A stretch of 32,145 nt of DNA from Bdellovibrionota bacterium (lineage in GTDB: Bacteria; Bdellovibrionota; Bdellovibrionia; Bdellovibrionales; JAEYZS01), in assembly GCA_963169805.1 (NCBI GenBank), contig CAUJDY010000121.1, forward strand, positions 1 to 32,145, written 5' to 3'. The position numbers and the translations under genes were made by a program. Below, in pieces: positions 1-8,526 of this stretch; position 1 is the stretch's first letter, and each line of letters begins with the position of its first letter. The notes beneath the pieces were generated by a model, which made no database searches, was not told the DNA's origin, and worked only from the letters and a program-made list of their open reading frames with translations.

Positions 1-1634
1 TTAGTTAAGTGGTCCAAAGTTTTTTTCGCATCACCATACTGACATATATTTAAATAACCAATAGCTCGTACAGCATAAGACTCAGGCTTATAGAGATCTT
101 TAAACTGTGGCATTTGAATCGAAAACATATTCCCCACAGCACCAGGTGCATCTCCAGACAAAATCTGCATCCAACCCTGTTCAATTAGCGCCTGGAACCA
201 GAGCGGATTATCTTTCCCAATAAACTTATATGATTCAATTGCTTTTTTATATTGCTTGTTTCTGTATGCGGATCGTCCCATATTCATTTTTAACAAAGAC
301 ATGACATGAGGATGAGTCTTTTGATCCTCTATAATTCTAAGAAGACGCTCCTGTCTTTCCATAGAGGACTTAACATCGCCAAGCATATACTCTGCGACAG
401 AGGCTAAGTACTGTGCTTCAATATATTTTTTAGATTTTTCTTCTACTTTAATAGCGTGTTGCAAAGAGGTCTTCCACGACTTATTAATAGATTCGCCTAA
501 AGCTATAACATAATGAAACTGACTTGCTGATTTTTCTGGAATATAAGATGAAGAAACTTGTCGTAACTCCTCTGTCATACTTGGAACAAATTCTCTTCTA
601 TAATCGGATACCAAGAGATCTGCCGATGATTTTGTAAACTTATTATTAAGCTTTACAATTTTTAATAACTCTGGAACACCTTCCGTATAAAATCCCATTT
701 TATAGAGGCAACTTGCATAATAATAATCTCTCAAATCTTTAGCCTCACCAGTCAGGCTCTTCAGAGGATGTAGTAAACCAGTTCCCAGATGGCATCGATC
801 TTTATACTCAGTTAAAATAAGCCCCTGAATAAGCTGTAATTCTTCTGCAGATATTGCTGTGTATGCCAATTCAATAACATCAAACGTAGGTGTAATCGCC
901 AGCATGATCATCTTTATTTTTTCTGCCGTAATATCTTTTGGAAATGCTAAAACAATTTTCTCAAATTTTTGCTCCGGCTGAAATTTTTCGTACTTCATTT
1001 TTGCTAATCCATCAACTACAGATTGTTTTTGCATATCCGGACTTGAAAGCTCTTTTATTTTTTCGAATTGTAAATTAAATATTCCAGGCAATTCCATTGT
1101 AAATTGCTTCATGGCTACTTGATCTTCAACACCAATATTAATAACCGGAATACTCTTTAAAGTTTTCTTTCCTGCCTTATCTACATTATACGCATCAAAA
1201 GTCGCCACACCTGATTTACGACGGCGAAGCGAAGGGTCTGCGTCTCGACCTTTTATGGTTTCAGTAGAAGAAATATTTTTAATTTGCTCCTTTGCGGCCT
1301 TAAATTTAGCAGTATGTTCTTGAACTTGTGGATTTGTATAAGTAGGTAAACTTTGTATCAGAGGAGCTGTATCAACTTGAATAGCTTTCTCTGTCGCACT
1401 ACTAGGTGTTCTTTGATCCGTTTTATGCGCGAGTTTTTCATCATTAGCACCAAAGTATTTGTTATAATACTCCACCGCTTTTTTCTTAACGGTCTCCCAT
1501 TGAGCTTCAACTCTGCCCCAAAAGCTAGCAGCAATATGAGATGAGGTTGAGGCATGAGCTTCATACTGAGGAAAACTCAGCATAAAGCTAACAACAACCA
1601 AGGAATATATAAAATTCTTAAGAAGTTTCAACAT
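1..1634 (-). CDS. Exported TPR-like protein, GltC-like, partial (C-terminus beyond left edge)
   Basis: The frame is open from the ATG at 1634 to the left edge with no stop, so about 544 N-terminal residues are visible and the end is missing. The start follows a G-rich ribosome site (CTGGGGGCTTT then ATG). Residues 1-28 form a signal peptide with a hydrophobic core and an Ala-His-Ala end, so the protein is probably periplasmic. The C-terminal half is rich in paired amphipathic helices of TPR type, for example around the motif AYRNKQYKKAIESYKF. It is the last visible gene of a co-directional operon, 19 bases after the OM barrel gene. In Myxococcus a periplasmic TPR protein, GltC, works beside the barrels GltA and GltB, so a GltC-like role is inferred from position and architecture, not from a sequence search. 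It could also be an unrelated TPR scaffold. Confidence 0.75.
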   Translation of the reverse strand, partial: MLKLLKNFIYSLVVVSFMLSFPQYEAHASTSSHIAASFWGRVEAQWETVKKKAVEYYNKYFGANDEKLAHKTDQRTPSSATEKAIQVDTAPLIQSLPTYTNPQVQEHTAKFKAAKEQIKNISSTETIKGRDADPSLRRRKSGVATFDAYNVDKAGKKTLKSIPVINIGVEDQVAMKQFTMELPGIFNLQFEKIKELSSPDMQKQSVVDGLAKMKYEKFQPEQKFEKIVLAFPKDITAEKIKMIMLAITPTFDVIELAYTAISAEELQLIQGLILTEYKDRCHLGTGLLHPLKSLTGEAKDLRDYYYASCLYKMGFYTEGVPELLKIVKLNNKFTKSSADLLVSDYRREFVPSMTEELRQVSSSYIPEKSASQFHYVIALGESINKSWKTSLQHAIKVEEKSKKYIEAQYLASVAEYMLGDVKSSMERQERLLRIIEDQKTHPHVMSLLKMNMGRSAYRNKQYKKAIESYKFIGKDNPLWFQALIEQGWMQILSGDAPGAVGNMFSIQMPQFKDLYKPESYAVRAIGYLNICQYGDAKKTLDHLT

Positions 1635-1653
1635 AAAGCCCCCAGAGCTCTTA

Positions 1654-2490
1654 TTACTTATCACTGTTTGCACTTGATCCAAAGTAGTACACAATACCAA
1701 TTGCTGCAGATAATGAATGCTCAATATCATCCGATGTGCCGGTTGAGTTTCTGTACTTCTCACGCTCTTCTTTATAAAATCTATTTCGAATATCAAATCG
1801 TATTGCTAAGCTATCTTTTATAAAAAACTGCTGCGTAATGTCTGCAACAAGTGTTACTGAGGATTTTTCCTGATTGCCTGCCTCAAGCTGTTTTTCATAA
1901 GTTGTTAATCCAAGACCTATGTTAATTCCCATATCAAAGTAGATAATTGATTTATCAAAAATTGATACTTTACCGTAGATTGGCATCCAATTATAAGTCG
2001 CAGTAATTTGTCGATTTAATTTATTGTAGGCAGGAGCACCGTTAAGGCCAAATATCTCATCTGTTGTTTTTGAATTATCTGTATTGTAGTGTAGATAACT
2101 GACTTCAAAACCATTTTGCTCACTCAAATAGTAACCACCACTTAATCCAAAAGCCTGACCCTTAGTGAAACTATCATTAATCAAAATTCCTGCTGTTGGA
2201 GAAAGATAGTATCTTTTCTCTTTAGTATATCGTCTGTTTTGAACCACATGGAAATCTTGATCTTTTTGTTGCCAGTACTGGTTTTCAATCTCTTGAATAT
2301 CCACTTTGTCTGACTTAGCCTCTGGTTTTGTTTTATCCGAAGCTGGTGCCGCCTTTACTGGCACTGCCGTTTCAGCAGACTTCTTTCCCGGTCTCTGATA
2401 CTTGTCCGATTGAGCGAATGCATCACCTAAAGACAGTAACAACATCATAGCGAGCGCTACTGTAAACACAAAAAATTTAAAGTCTTTCAT
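1654..2490 (-). CDS. Outer-membrane beta-barrel protein (GltA/GltB/GltH-like position)
   Basis: This 278-residue protein begins with a signal peptide (hydrophobic core about residues 6-20, cleavage near DAFA-Q). A Lys/Ala/Pro-rich linker follows to about residue 62, then a segment with IENQYWQQKD and a run of alternating polar and aromatic strands typical of a small OM barrel (for example GLSGGYYLSEQNGFEVSYLH). The last strand ends AAIGIVYYFG, before a short polar tail. The layout fits the outer membrane beta-barrel domain family common in Myxococcota and Bdellovibrionota. The start is supported by AGGGGGAG just before the ATG. It lies between the FHA-TonB gene and the TPR gene at the window edge. 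By analogy with Myxococcus the barrel would be the outer-membrane part of a Glt-type complex, but assignment to GltA, GltB or GltH individually is not possible here. Confidence 0.8.
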   Translation of the reverse strand: MKDFKFFVFTVALAMMLLLSLGDAFAQSDKYQRPGKKSAETAVPVKAAPASDKTKPEAKSDKVDIQEIENQYWQQKDQDFHVVQNRRYTKEKRYYLSPTAGILINDSFTKGQAFGLSGGYYLSEQNGFEVSYLHYNTDNSKTTDEIFGLNGAPAYNKLNRQITATYNWMPIYGKVSIFDKSIIYFDMGINIGLGLTTYEKQLEAGNQEKSSVTLVADITQQFFIKDSLAIRFDIRNRFYKEEREKYRNSTGTSDDIEHSLSAAIGIVYYFGSSANSDK

Positions 2491-2608
2491 AACTCCCCCT
2501 GAGAATACTTTTAAAAACGTTCCACTTCATAAACAACATCTATCACTTCCACTACGTACTCATCACCCCAGCACTCAAAAACTCACGACTGCGCGCTCTT
2601 GGCCTATT

Positions 2609-2629
2609 CACGCAGCACGCTACTGCGTG
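2609..2629. repeat. Inverted repeat over the end of the FHA-TonB gene
   Basis: CACGCAG (2609-2615) and CTGCGTG (2623-2629) form a perfect 7-bp stem with a 7-base loop. The stop codon of the FHA-TonB gene (2620-2622) lies in the loop. An overlapping 6-bp stem, GCACGC with GCGTGC and a 4-base loop, is an alternative fold. No U-run follows on either strand, so this is not a standard terminator. It may be an intra-operon structure that stabilises or punctuates the mRNA ahead of the barrel gene, which begins about 130 bases downstream. Confidence 0.5.
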
Positions 2630-4089
2630 CTCTTGAATAAGAACGGATATGTCACCTGTACTGACATTCCGGCTGGTGGAGAAGGAAATTTCCAACTTGC
2701 TAAGCGTCTCAAAATACATCCCTCAACTACGTCATCCGAAAGCGTGCTTTGTGCAACTTTCGGCTGCAAGACTGTTCCTCCATCTTGTATCGTAAATAAA
2801 ACTACAACTTTTCCATAAAGGCTTGGATTTGCGACAAGTCGTCTTTCATAACAAAAACGAATTTGCCCAATGTTTTTGCGGATAACTTCCGCAATAGCAT
2901 CTTTATCCATGCCTCCACTAATATCAGCCTCATCATCGATAATTCCCACCGATGCCCCTTGACCAATATTACCTTGGGCCAATTGGCCAATACCTTTATA
3001 ACCCTGTCCGCCGCCTCCTTTTCCTTCTGTTTCGACACCTTTAATTCCATAAGTTGTGCCAGTCCCCTTAACCGCTCCCATATTCTCGCTGCCAATCAAT
3101 GTAGAGCTTGTTAAACCTGCTACTTGTGATTTACCAGTTGAACCACCACCGGCTGCAACCTGAATCCCTGTGCTGTTTGCACGCTGAGATATACGGCCTA
3201 ACAGTTTTTGCAGACCTGAAGCTCGAATTTGAGAAATTGCTTTTACAGTTTTTTCTGTAACACCCTTTACTTGTGGAGATTTTGCGACTTCTCCCTTAGC
3301 CCCTTGAGAGCCCTGGGATGGCGCTTCCCGTTTTTCTACAATCTTAGTTGCTTGTTCTCTCTTTTCTTTGACAATTTTTGCATTATAAATAATTTGCGCA
3401 TACTTGTTTTCCTCAAGAGCCTCTGGATTTTGTTTAGGATCTCTCGGGTAAAGAGCAGCTGCGATCAGCAAAAGCAAAAAACCCAAAACTGTATAGATCT
3501 GGTAGCCCTTGAGATTGGCGATTGCTAAATTTTCTTTTGTAGATAAATACTCACCCTGAGGAATCAATCTCTGACGGATTGTAAACTCACCCACTTTTCG
3601 CTCTTGCCAAGTTGTAGATTTCGGAGGATCTAGCTTTAATATTCCAACGCCATTTTTAAAATAAAATGGTTCGTCTTTTTCTCTATGGTGAACATGGTGA
3701 ATACGACCATTCATTTTTACAACAATTTCATGTATATCACCGGCTACTTGTCGTCTCTCTGTCCAGTTATAGTATCCAGGATTTATTGGTATTACTTTAA
3801 GATCAAACTCATGTTGTCCTAAGCGAATTGACATATTTCCGTCAATTTTCTTTTCTGTTATACTCTCTTTATCTGTCCAAACTCCGCCCTCGTTCGAAAG
3901 ATCACAAACATACCAATCATCTCCACGATGGAGTATACTTGCATGAATAGGAGACACATCCGTTCCAGTAATTTTCAGATTTACATTCCTTGAAGAGCCT
4001 ATTGTAAAGACCTCTGCATCATGGTCCACTTTATAGGTTCTATGAATCTTGCTATTCTTATGTTTTAATATCAACTGCGTCTTACTCAT
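2620..4089 (-). CDS. FHA-TM-TonB-like protein with AgmX/PglI C-terminal domain (GltG-like)
   Basis: The 489-residue protein has three parts. Residues about 25-100 form an FHA fold with the usual Gly-Ser (31-32) and Ser46/His49 positions (VSPIHASI), so it should bind phosphothreonine in the cytoplasm. A single membrane helix lies at about 195-214 (GYQIYTVLGFLLLLIAAALY). A Lys/Glu-rich and then Gly/Gln-rich periplasmic spacer leads to a TonB-like domain at about 395-487 with the cysteine pair Cys413 (IRFCYE) and Cys458 (EGCILRRL) and the SWKFPSPP signature of the AgmX/PglI family. PglI is GltG of the Myxococcus gliding machine, which has the same FHA-TM-TonB order. Such proteins link an inner-membrane motor to outer-membrane parts. 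GGAG lies 6 bases before the ATG. It sits in the same operon as the TPR and barrel proteins. The family call is strong; orthology to GltG is inferred. Confidence 0.88.
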   Translation of the reverse strand: MSKTQLILKHKNSKIHRTYKVDHDAEVFTIGSSRNVNLKITGTDVSPIHASILHRGDDWYVCDLSNEGGVWTDKESITEKKIDGNMSIRLGQHEFDLKVIPINPGYYNWTERRQVAGDIHEIVVKMNGRIHHVHHREKDEPFYFKNGVGILKLDPPKSTTWQERKVGEFTIRQRLIPQGEYLSTKENLAIANLKGYQIYTVLGFLLLLIAAALYPRDPKQNPEALEENKYAQIIYNAKIVKEKREQATKIVEKREAPSQGSQGAKGEVAKSPQVKGVTEKTVKAISQIRASGLQKLLGRISQRANSTGIQVAAGGGSTGKSQVAGLTSSTLIGSENMGAVKGTGTTYGIKGVETEGKGGGGQGYKGIGQLAQGNIGQGASVGIIDDEADISGGMDKDAIAEVIRKNIGQIRFCYERRLVANPSLYGKVVVLFTIQDGGTVLQPKVAQSTLSDDVVEGCILRRLASWKFPSPPAGMSVQVTYPFLFKSTQ

Positions 4090-4127
4090 ATTTATCTCCG
4101 GATACGTTCAGCTTTTTCAAAAAAAAT

Positions 4128-4370
4128 TTACTTTATATACTCAATTGATTCCTCAATTTGCTGGTCAAAATTCTCTTTCAACTTATAAAGAGGCACAAAT
4201 TCAATCCCTCTCTTTTGCACAATATATGATCCATCTGGTTGCCTTACTTTTCCGCTAACATCTGTTTCATCAAAATTAATTTTTTGTACATTGTTCTTTT
4301 TCTGAGCTAAAGCACTATCACTCATTAAAGCAAAGCTTAACAAACTGAATACCATTATCATATACCGCAT
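4128..4370 (-). CDS. Small exported protein, CglF-like (or GltF-position) gliding-cluster protein
   Basis: An 80-residue protein with a signal peptide (MRYMIMVFSLLSFALM, cleavage near ALA-Q). I chose the ATG at 4370 because GAGG lies 5 bases upstream; a GTG two codons earlier is the alternative. The mature part is only about 56 residues and contains the pattern V-x-G-x(4)-P-x-G-S-Y followed by F-x-P-L-x-x-L and a charged helix ending EESIEYIK. This resembles the short CglF-type adventurous-gliding proteins, which are exported and needed for gliding in Myxococcus. That resemblance is from memory and should be treated as moderate. Position between the GltE-like and GltG-like genes also matches the place of gltF in Myxococcus. 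It is 7 bases after the lipoprotein gene, so almost certainly co-translated. Confidence 0.7.
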   Translation of the reverse strand: MRYMIMVFSLLSFALMSDSALAQKKNNVQKINFDETDVSGKVRQPDGSYIVQKRGIEFVPLYKLKENFDQQIEESIEYIK

Positions 4371-4377
4371 AAACACC

Positions 4378-5307
4378 TCACCGAGATGAAGTCGCTAGCT
4401 TTGCTGGCGACTTCTGCACTGTTGTTTCTAAATTTTTTATTTTGGTATCTAAATCAAATGGAACTATACCATCCAATTTTCTTTGTGCGAGTAAACTTTT
4501 AATTTCCTTATACTTTATAAGAGCGACTTCATTCTGACGTATCATGTTTTCATATATAAATGCTTCGTGAAGCCTAAATTCTAATACTCTTGGATAAAGC
4601 GAAATGCCCTTTGTTGTATATGCCAGTGCGTCTGATGCCTTTTCTAACTCAACATAACAACTTGTAATACCCACCAAGCTATCTTTATCTCTTGAATCCA
4701 TCATAAGAGCAGATTCAAAGCTCTTTACACTTTCGGAAAAATTTAATTCTCTTAAGTAAATCTGACCTAAAAATACATAGGCATCCTTAATTGATTTATC
4801 TAGAGAAACAGATTTTTTAATCTCAACTACACTTTCCTTATAAAACTCTAATGCCCACAGGATTCTTCCTTTTTGATATCTCAAAATTCCCATATCAGGA
4901 GCCTTTTTAAGTGCTAAATCAATCATCCACAGTGCGCGCTCTTTAAATCCCTTATTCTCTGAGGCAACGCTCAAAAAATAACTCCCCCAAGGAGAATCAG
5001 GGTCAACCTGATTTAATCTGTCTCCAATCATTTCAAGATTAATCCACTGCTGTTTTGTTACACATCCATTTGCGTACTCGACTAATTTTTTCCACTTAGA
5101 TTCTCCCTGTATTTTCCCACTTTGAGGGCAGTAGTCATAAGCTAATTTTTCAACGGAAACTGATTTCAATTCCGATGCATAAGACCGTGACTGAGGTGCC
5201 TTTTTTGTCTGCTGCGTAGGCACAGAAGAACATCCGACCATTAAAATGGCTACTAGCACGGACGCTATCTGTATCAACATGATGTGCTTCAAACGGATGC
5301 CTCTCAT
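4378..5307 (-). CDS. TPR lipoprotein (GltE/AglT-like)
   Basis: The 309-residue protein starts with a lipoprotein signal: a basic start, a hydrophobic core, and the lipobox LMVGC with Cys26 as the lipidated residue. The rest is helical with several TPR units, such as DAYVFLGQIYLRELNFSES and the units on either side, from about residue 105 to 245. GGGAG lies upstream of the ATG at a usable distance. It follows the 1015-residue TPR gene by 12 bases and precedes the CglF-like gene by 7. In Myxococcus, GltE (AglT) is a TPR lipoprotein encoded directly after gltD, so the gene order here supports a GltE-like role in an outer-membrane or periplasmic subcomplex. TPR content alone cannot separate this from other TPR lipoproteins. 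Confidence 0.82.
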   Translation of the reverse strand: MRGIRLKHIMLIQIASVLVAILMVGCSSVPTQQTKKAPQSRSYASELKSVSVEKLAYDYCPQSGKIQGESKWKKLVEYANGCVTKQQWINLEMIGDRLNQVDPDSPWGSYFLSVASENKGFKERALWMIDLALKKAPDMGILRYQKGRILWALEFYKESVVEIKKSVSLDKSIKDAYVFLGQIYLRELNFSESVKSFESALMMDSRDKDSLVGITSCYVELEKASDALAYTTKGISLYPRVLEFRLHEAFIYENMIRQNEVALIKYKEIKSLLAQRKLDGIVPFDLDTKIKNLETTVQKSPAKLATSSR

Positions 5308-5319
5308 CTCTGCTTCTCC

Positions 5320-8300
5320 CTAGTTAAATAACGAAGTTGTTACACTTGGCAGCGCTACCTTAGGAGCACTCAAGTGAAACTTCACATACTTCGTCCCTTT
5401 AAAATTAATTCTAGATAGTTCATTTCTAAGTTCAAAACCTGTATCTTGGTATGAAGGATATTTCTTAAGAAAATCTAACCCTTGCATCAGTGTATCAGCA
5501 ATTTTTTCTTCTATCGGCATTGCAATCTTCTCAATTTCACCTAGTAAAACTTGCTTATCTTTATCAGGTATATTCTCTGTTATTTGAATATTCTTAAGAG
5601 CATCCACATAGTGAGTATATACTTTTGAAAGTCTTAAAAATGCCTTTGATGAAACTTCTGGAATTCCATAGCGGATTGCTGATTGATAAGCTCTTTGAGC
5701 TTTATCCAATTTCTCAGTCTTCATTGTTAAAACCATTTCTAACCTATCCACCTTAGTTTTAACACTTTGTGAGAAGAATTCCTGTGCAAGAATATCAGCC
5801 TGAATAAATCGTGCTTCCGCTTGATATTCTTGAAGCGCATTCTTCTCCCCTACCAAGTCAGAAGCCAATTTAAATGCCAATGAATAGTTTTGATTTTCAA
5901 ATGCTTCTCGCGCTCTCACTAGAGTTTCATAGTAAGCGCCATCTTTATCGTACTTTGTAATCAATTGAAGTACATCTTTTCCTGGAGAAGGAATCCGCTT
6001 AAGTTTAGCAATAACTTCGTCTCTTGTTTTTTGGTCTGGATTTTTAAGTATTTCTTTATATTTTTGCGTTGCCTTCTGAATTGCACCAGATAAGAATTCA
6101 AAATCCGCTGCTACTTTTATCCATTTTGTAGAGTTTTTTGCATCTACTTTGGCAAGCTCGCCAGCCGACACCGCTACTTTTTCTGTCTGCCCAAGGTACT
6201 CATAAAGCTCTGCAGATTTCTCCAATGCTTTTTTTGCATTTTCCGTTTTGGGATATAAACTAAAAAGCTCAAAGGATTTATCCGCTGCAAGGTGAAGCTT
6301 ATTCATTTTAATGTAAATTTGGGATAAGTTCCAAAGCGCCTTCTCTGCTAAATGATTTTTTCGATTTTCCTTATAAAACTTTTCATAAAGAAGAGACGCT
6401 TCTTCTAGTTTATTTTTGTTTTGAAGTTCTAAAGTATAAGCAAAAAACGACTCCCTATAAAGTTTTTCAAGTTTAGTTTTTCGACTATCCTCTGATGTGA
6501 TCTTCATAAGATCAAAAGAAGCATTCATTATTTGTTCGTACTTTTTTTGTATATTTAGTATATCTAAGTATAAATCTTGAGCTTTGAGCGCAATTTTTGG
6601 ATCAATAGCTTTATTCCACCCAAGCTTCTTAAACCCTTCAGAGGATTCATCATAGCGTCCTTTTTCATAAGCAATAAACGATCGCTTAAAAGTAATATCA
6701 TTCACGTATTTGCCTTTGGGATTTCTGACAATATAGTTCTTAGCCAAAACAAGATATTTATCTTCATCAGAGTCTGACCACTTTTCACCAACGGAAGACT
6801 CTAAACCAACAATTGCATAATAACTTGAATCATGGAGTATCTTTTCGTCTTTAATCAATTGAGAGACTGCATAGTATTGCTCAGAAGCCTGTCGGAATTT
6901 TTTCCGTGCAAATAAAAGCTCAGCATAGTTGAATCGCGTTGTTTCTACCTTCTCATTTGTGATTGCTGTTCTTAAATAGACTTCATACGAAATCTCACTC
7001 GCATCTGCTATGCCATCAAGATAGCTTTTGTCTTTTTTATCTGGCTTAGCTGAAGCATCTACTAATTTTTTATTCTTATTCTGCCAATCCTTATGCCACT
7101 TAGATGCTACCTTCAAACTTTGTCGGGTTAATAGCGCCACACACGATTCAACTGTACTCATCCCAGCCGTATCTTCATCTTGCTGGACTGCTATTTTATT
7201 TTGCTGCTGTACTTCAAAATCTTTTGTAAAATGAGTTCGACAGTGCTTTTCGAACTGAGCAATATGCTTTGCTGTTTTATCATAATTTTTAACAATTAAG
7301 TCAGCTTCGATAAGCGATTTATATGCAACAGGTGCATGAGGTGACTTTGGCATATCAGAAATTAAGTCATTTAAAACTGTTTCAAATTCCGAATATTTAC
7401 TATGGCTCTCATAAAGCTGTGCAAGAGAAATGATGTACTTGCCTGCATCTTCTTTTGCCAATCCTCTGAAATACGCAAAAGCTCTCTTTGCCTCATAAGC
7501 TTCTGGATAGAATAAAACTAAATCCGTTAATGCTTCGTTTTTAAGACTAATTTTATTTCCCCCCTCACCTATGACATTCTGCTCACTTACTTTAATGACC
7601 ATCTCTAGCTCTTTGATTGCTCCTACGACATCTCTGAGTTGATATTTAGTCCAACCTGTTTTGTAAAGCGCATACGTATACACACGGGCAAGTGGATATT
7701 TTTTAATTGCCTCATACTCTACAAGGGCATCTGCAAAACGTCTGTTCTTGTATAGCATTTCTGCAAGAGACATATAGGCATCTGGTATTAAAAATGATTC
7801 TGGAAACTTTCTTATAATATCTCTATAAATTCTTTCAGCTATCTTTTCTTGATCGAGTTGTTGACGAATAAAGGCATTATTAAACATTACAAGATCTAGA
7901 TCAGCATAGTTAGGAAATCGTTTTTGTATGTGCTCATAAATTTCAACTGCATCTTTCAGCTTAGCTTGAGATGACCCTATCTTTACTGTTTTTGGGAGTA
8001 GAGTTAATAATTTATCATCTCTGTTGAACTCAAAAAAACGTGCCGACTTAGATTGTCTCACATAAAGCTCAGCTTTTCTGAATAATAAACTCGCCTCGAG
8101 TGGCGATCCTTTGTACTTTGAAAGTAGTTTATTGAGTTGCTCTAAGGCCTTTGCTTCATTTTTTGATACTAAAACCTCTGCAACAGTAGCTCTTTGATCA
8201 TCCATTTCACCTTTATCATTAACTGTGCGTAGTTTTTTATTAATAGAATCTGTAACTTGATCTTCAGATCGTTTTGCAAAAGCTGAATCAGATAGAAGAA

Positions 8301-8367
8301 TTGAATAAACCAATGCAAATGCCACTAGGCTTATAAGTCTGATAGAATTAAAAGAAGAGCGATCCAT
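5320..8367 (-). CDS. Large exported TPR protein, first gene of the Glt-like operon (GltD-like)
   Basis: A 1015-residue protein with a signal peptide (hydrophobic residues about 9-27, cleavage near AFA-K). Nearly the whole mature chain is TPR-type helical repeats. Clear units occur near residue 195 (PDAYMSLAEMLYKNRRFADA) and around the segment EKALWNLSQIYIKMNKLHLA. There is no membrane helix after the signal and no enzymatic motif, so it is probably a periplasmic scaffold. AGAGGA lies 5 bases before the ATG. It is the first gene of the run that continues through the TPR lipoprotein, CglF-like protein, FHA-TonB protein, barrel and second TPR protein. In Myxococcus gltD is also a TPR gene at the head of the gltD-gltE-gltF-gltG run, hence the tentative name. 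The function is inferred from context only. Confidence 0.85.
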   Translation of the reverse strand: MDRSSFNSIRLISLVAFALVYSILLSDSAFAKRSEDQVTDSINKKLRTVNDKGEMDDQRATVAEVLVSKNEAKALEQLNKLLSKYKGSPLEASLLFRKAELYVRQSKSARFFEFNRDDKLLTLLPKTVKIGSSQAKLKDAVEIYEHIQKRFPNYADLDLVMFNNAFIRQQLDQEKIAERIYRDIIRKFPESFLIPDAYMSLAEMLYKNRRFADALVEYEAIKKYPLARVYTYALYKTGWTKYQLRDVVGAIKELEMVIKVSEQNVIGEGGNKISLKNEALTDLVLFYPEAYEAKRAFAYFRGLAKEDAGKYIISLAQLYESHSKYSEFETVLNDLISDMPKSPHAPVAYKSLIEADLIVKNYDKTAKHIAQFEKHCRTHFTKDFEVQQQNKIAVQQDEDTAGMSTVESCVALLTRQSLKVASKWHKDWQNKNKKLVDASAKPDKKDKSYLDGIADASEISYEVYLRTAITNEKVETTRFNYAELLFARKKFRQASEQYYAVSQLIKDEKILHDSSYYAIVGLESSVGEKWSDSDEDKYLVLAKNYIVRNPKGKYVNDITFKRSFIAYEKGRYDESSEGFKKLGWNKAIDPKIALKAQDLYLDILNIQKKYEQIMNASFDLMKITSEDSRKTKLEKLYRESFFAYTLELQNKNKLEEASLLYEKFYKENRKNHLAEKALWNLSQIYIKMNKLHLAADKSFELFSLYPKTENAKKALEKSAELYEYLGQTEKVAVSAGELAKVDAKNSTKWIKVAADFEFLSGAIQKATQKYKEILKNPDQKTRDEVIAKLKRIPSPGKDVLQLITKYDKDGAYYETLVRAREAFENQNYSLAFKLASDLVGEKNALQEYQAEARFIQADILAQEFFSQSVKTKVDRLEMVLTMKTEKLDKAQRAYQSAIRYGIPEVSSKAFLRLSKVYTHYVDALKNIQITENIPDKDKQVLLGEIEKIAMPIEEKIADTLMQGLDFLKKYPSYQDTGFELRNELSRINFKGTKYVKFHLSAPKVALPSVTTSLFN

Positions 8368-8436
8368 TTTATCCTCTTACTTTTACTTCACATCAGCGTA
8401 CATTCAGTATTTGTGAGAAAAGTTTTATTCAATTTT

Positions 8437-8526
8437 AAGAAGGTTATCTAGAACCTTCTTTTAAGTCAGTGAAGGTACCTCTACGAGGCCTTCAGCTTAT
8501 TTCCACGAAGGCCCTACGAGGCCTTC
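8437..8526. repeat. Array of three GAAGG/CCTTC stem-loops with a 13-bp direct repeat
   Basis: Three hairpins follow one another between the PilZ gene and the TPR operon. The first is GAAGGCC (8507-8513) with GGCCTTC (8520-8526) and a 6-base loop; it contains the stop codon of the PilZ gene. The second spans 8471-8493, with GAAGG pairing CCTTC and CCT pairing AGG. The third is AAGAAGGTT (8437-8445) with AACCTTCTT (8452-8460) and a 6-base loop. CTACGAGGCCTTC occurs twice as a direct repeat at 8481-8493 and 8514-8526. All stems share the GAAGG/CCTTC core, so arms of different hairpins could also pair with one another. Likely role: terminator or attenuator at the end of the PilZ transcript. No strong U-tract is present. 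Confidence 0.6.

Noticed and set aside
1353-1823. Open frames on both strands over the left TPR and barrel genes
   Set aside because: They lie inside well-supported genes in another frame and show no domain or start signal.
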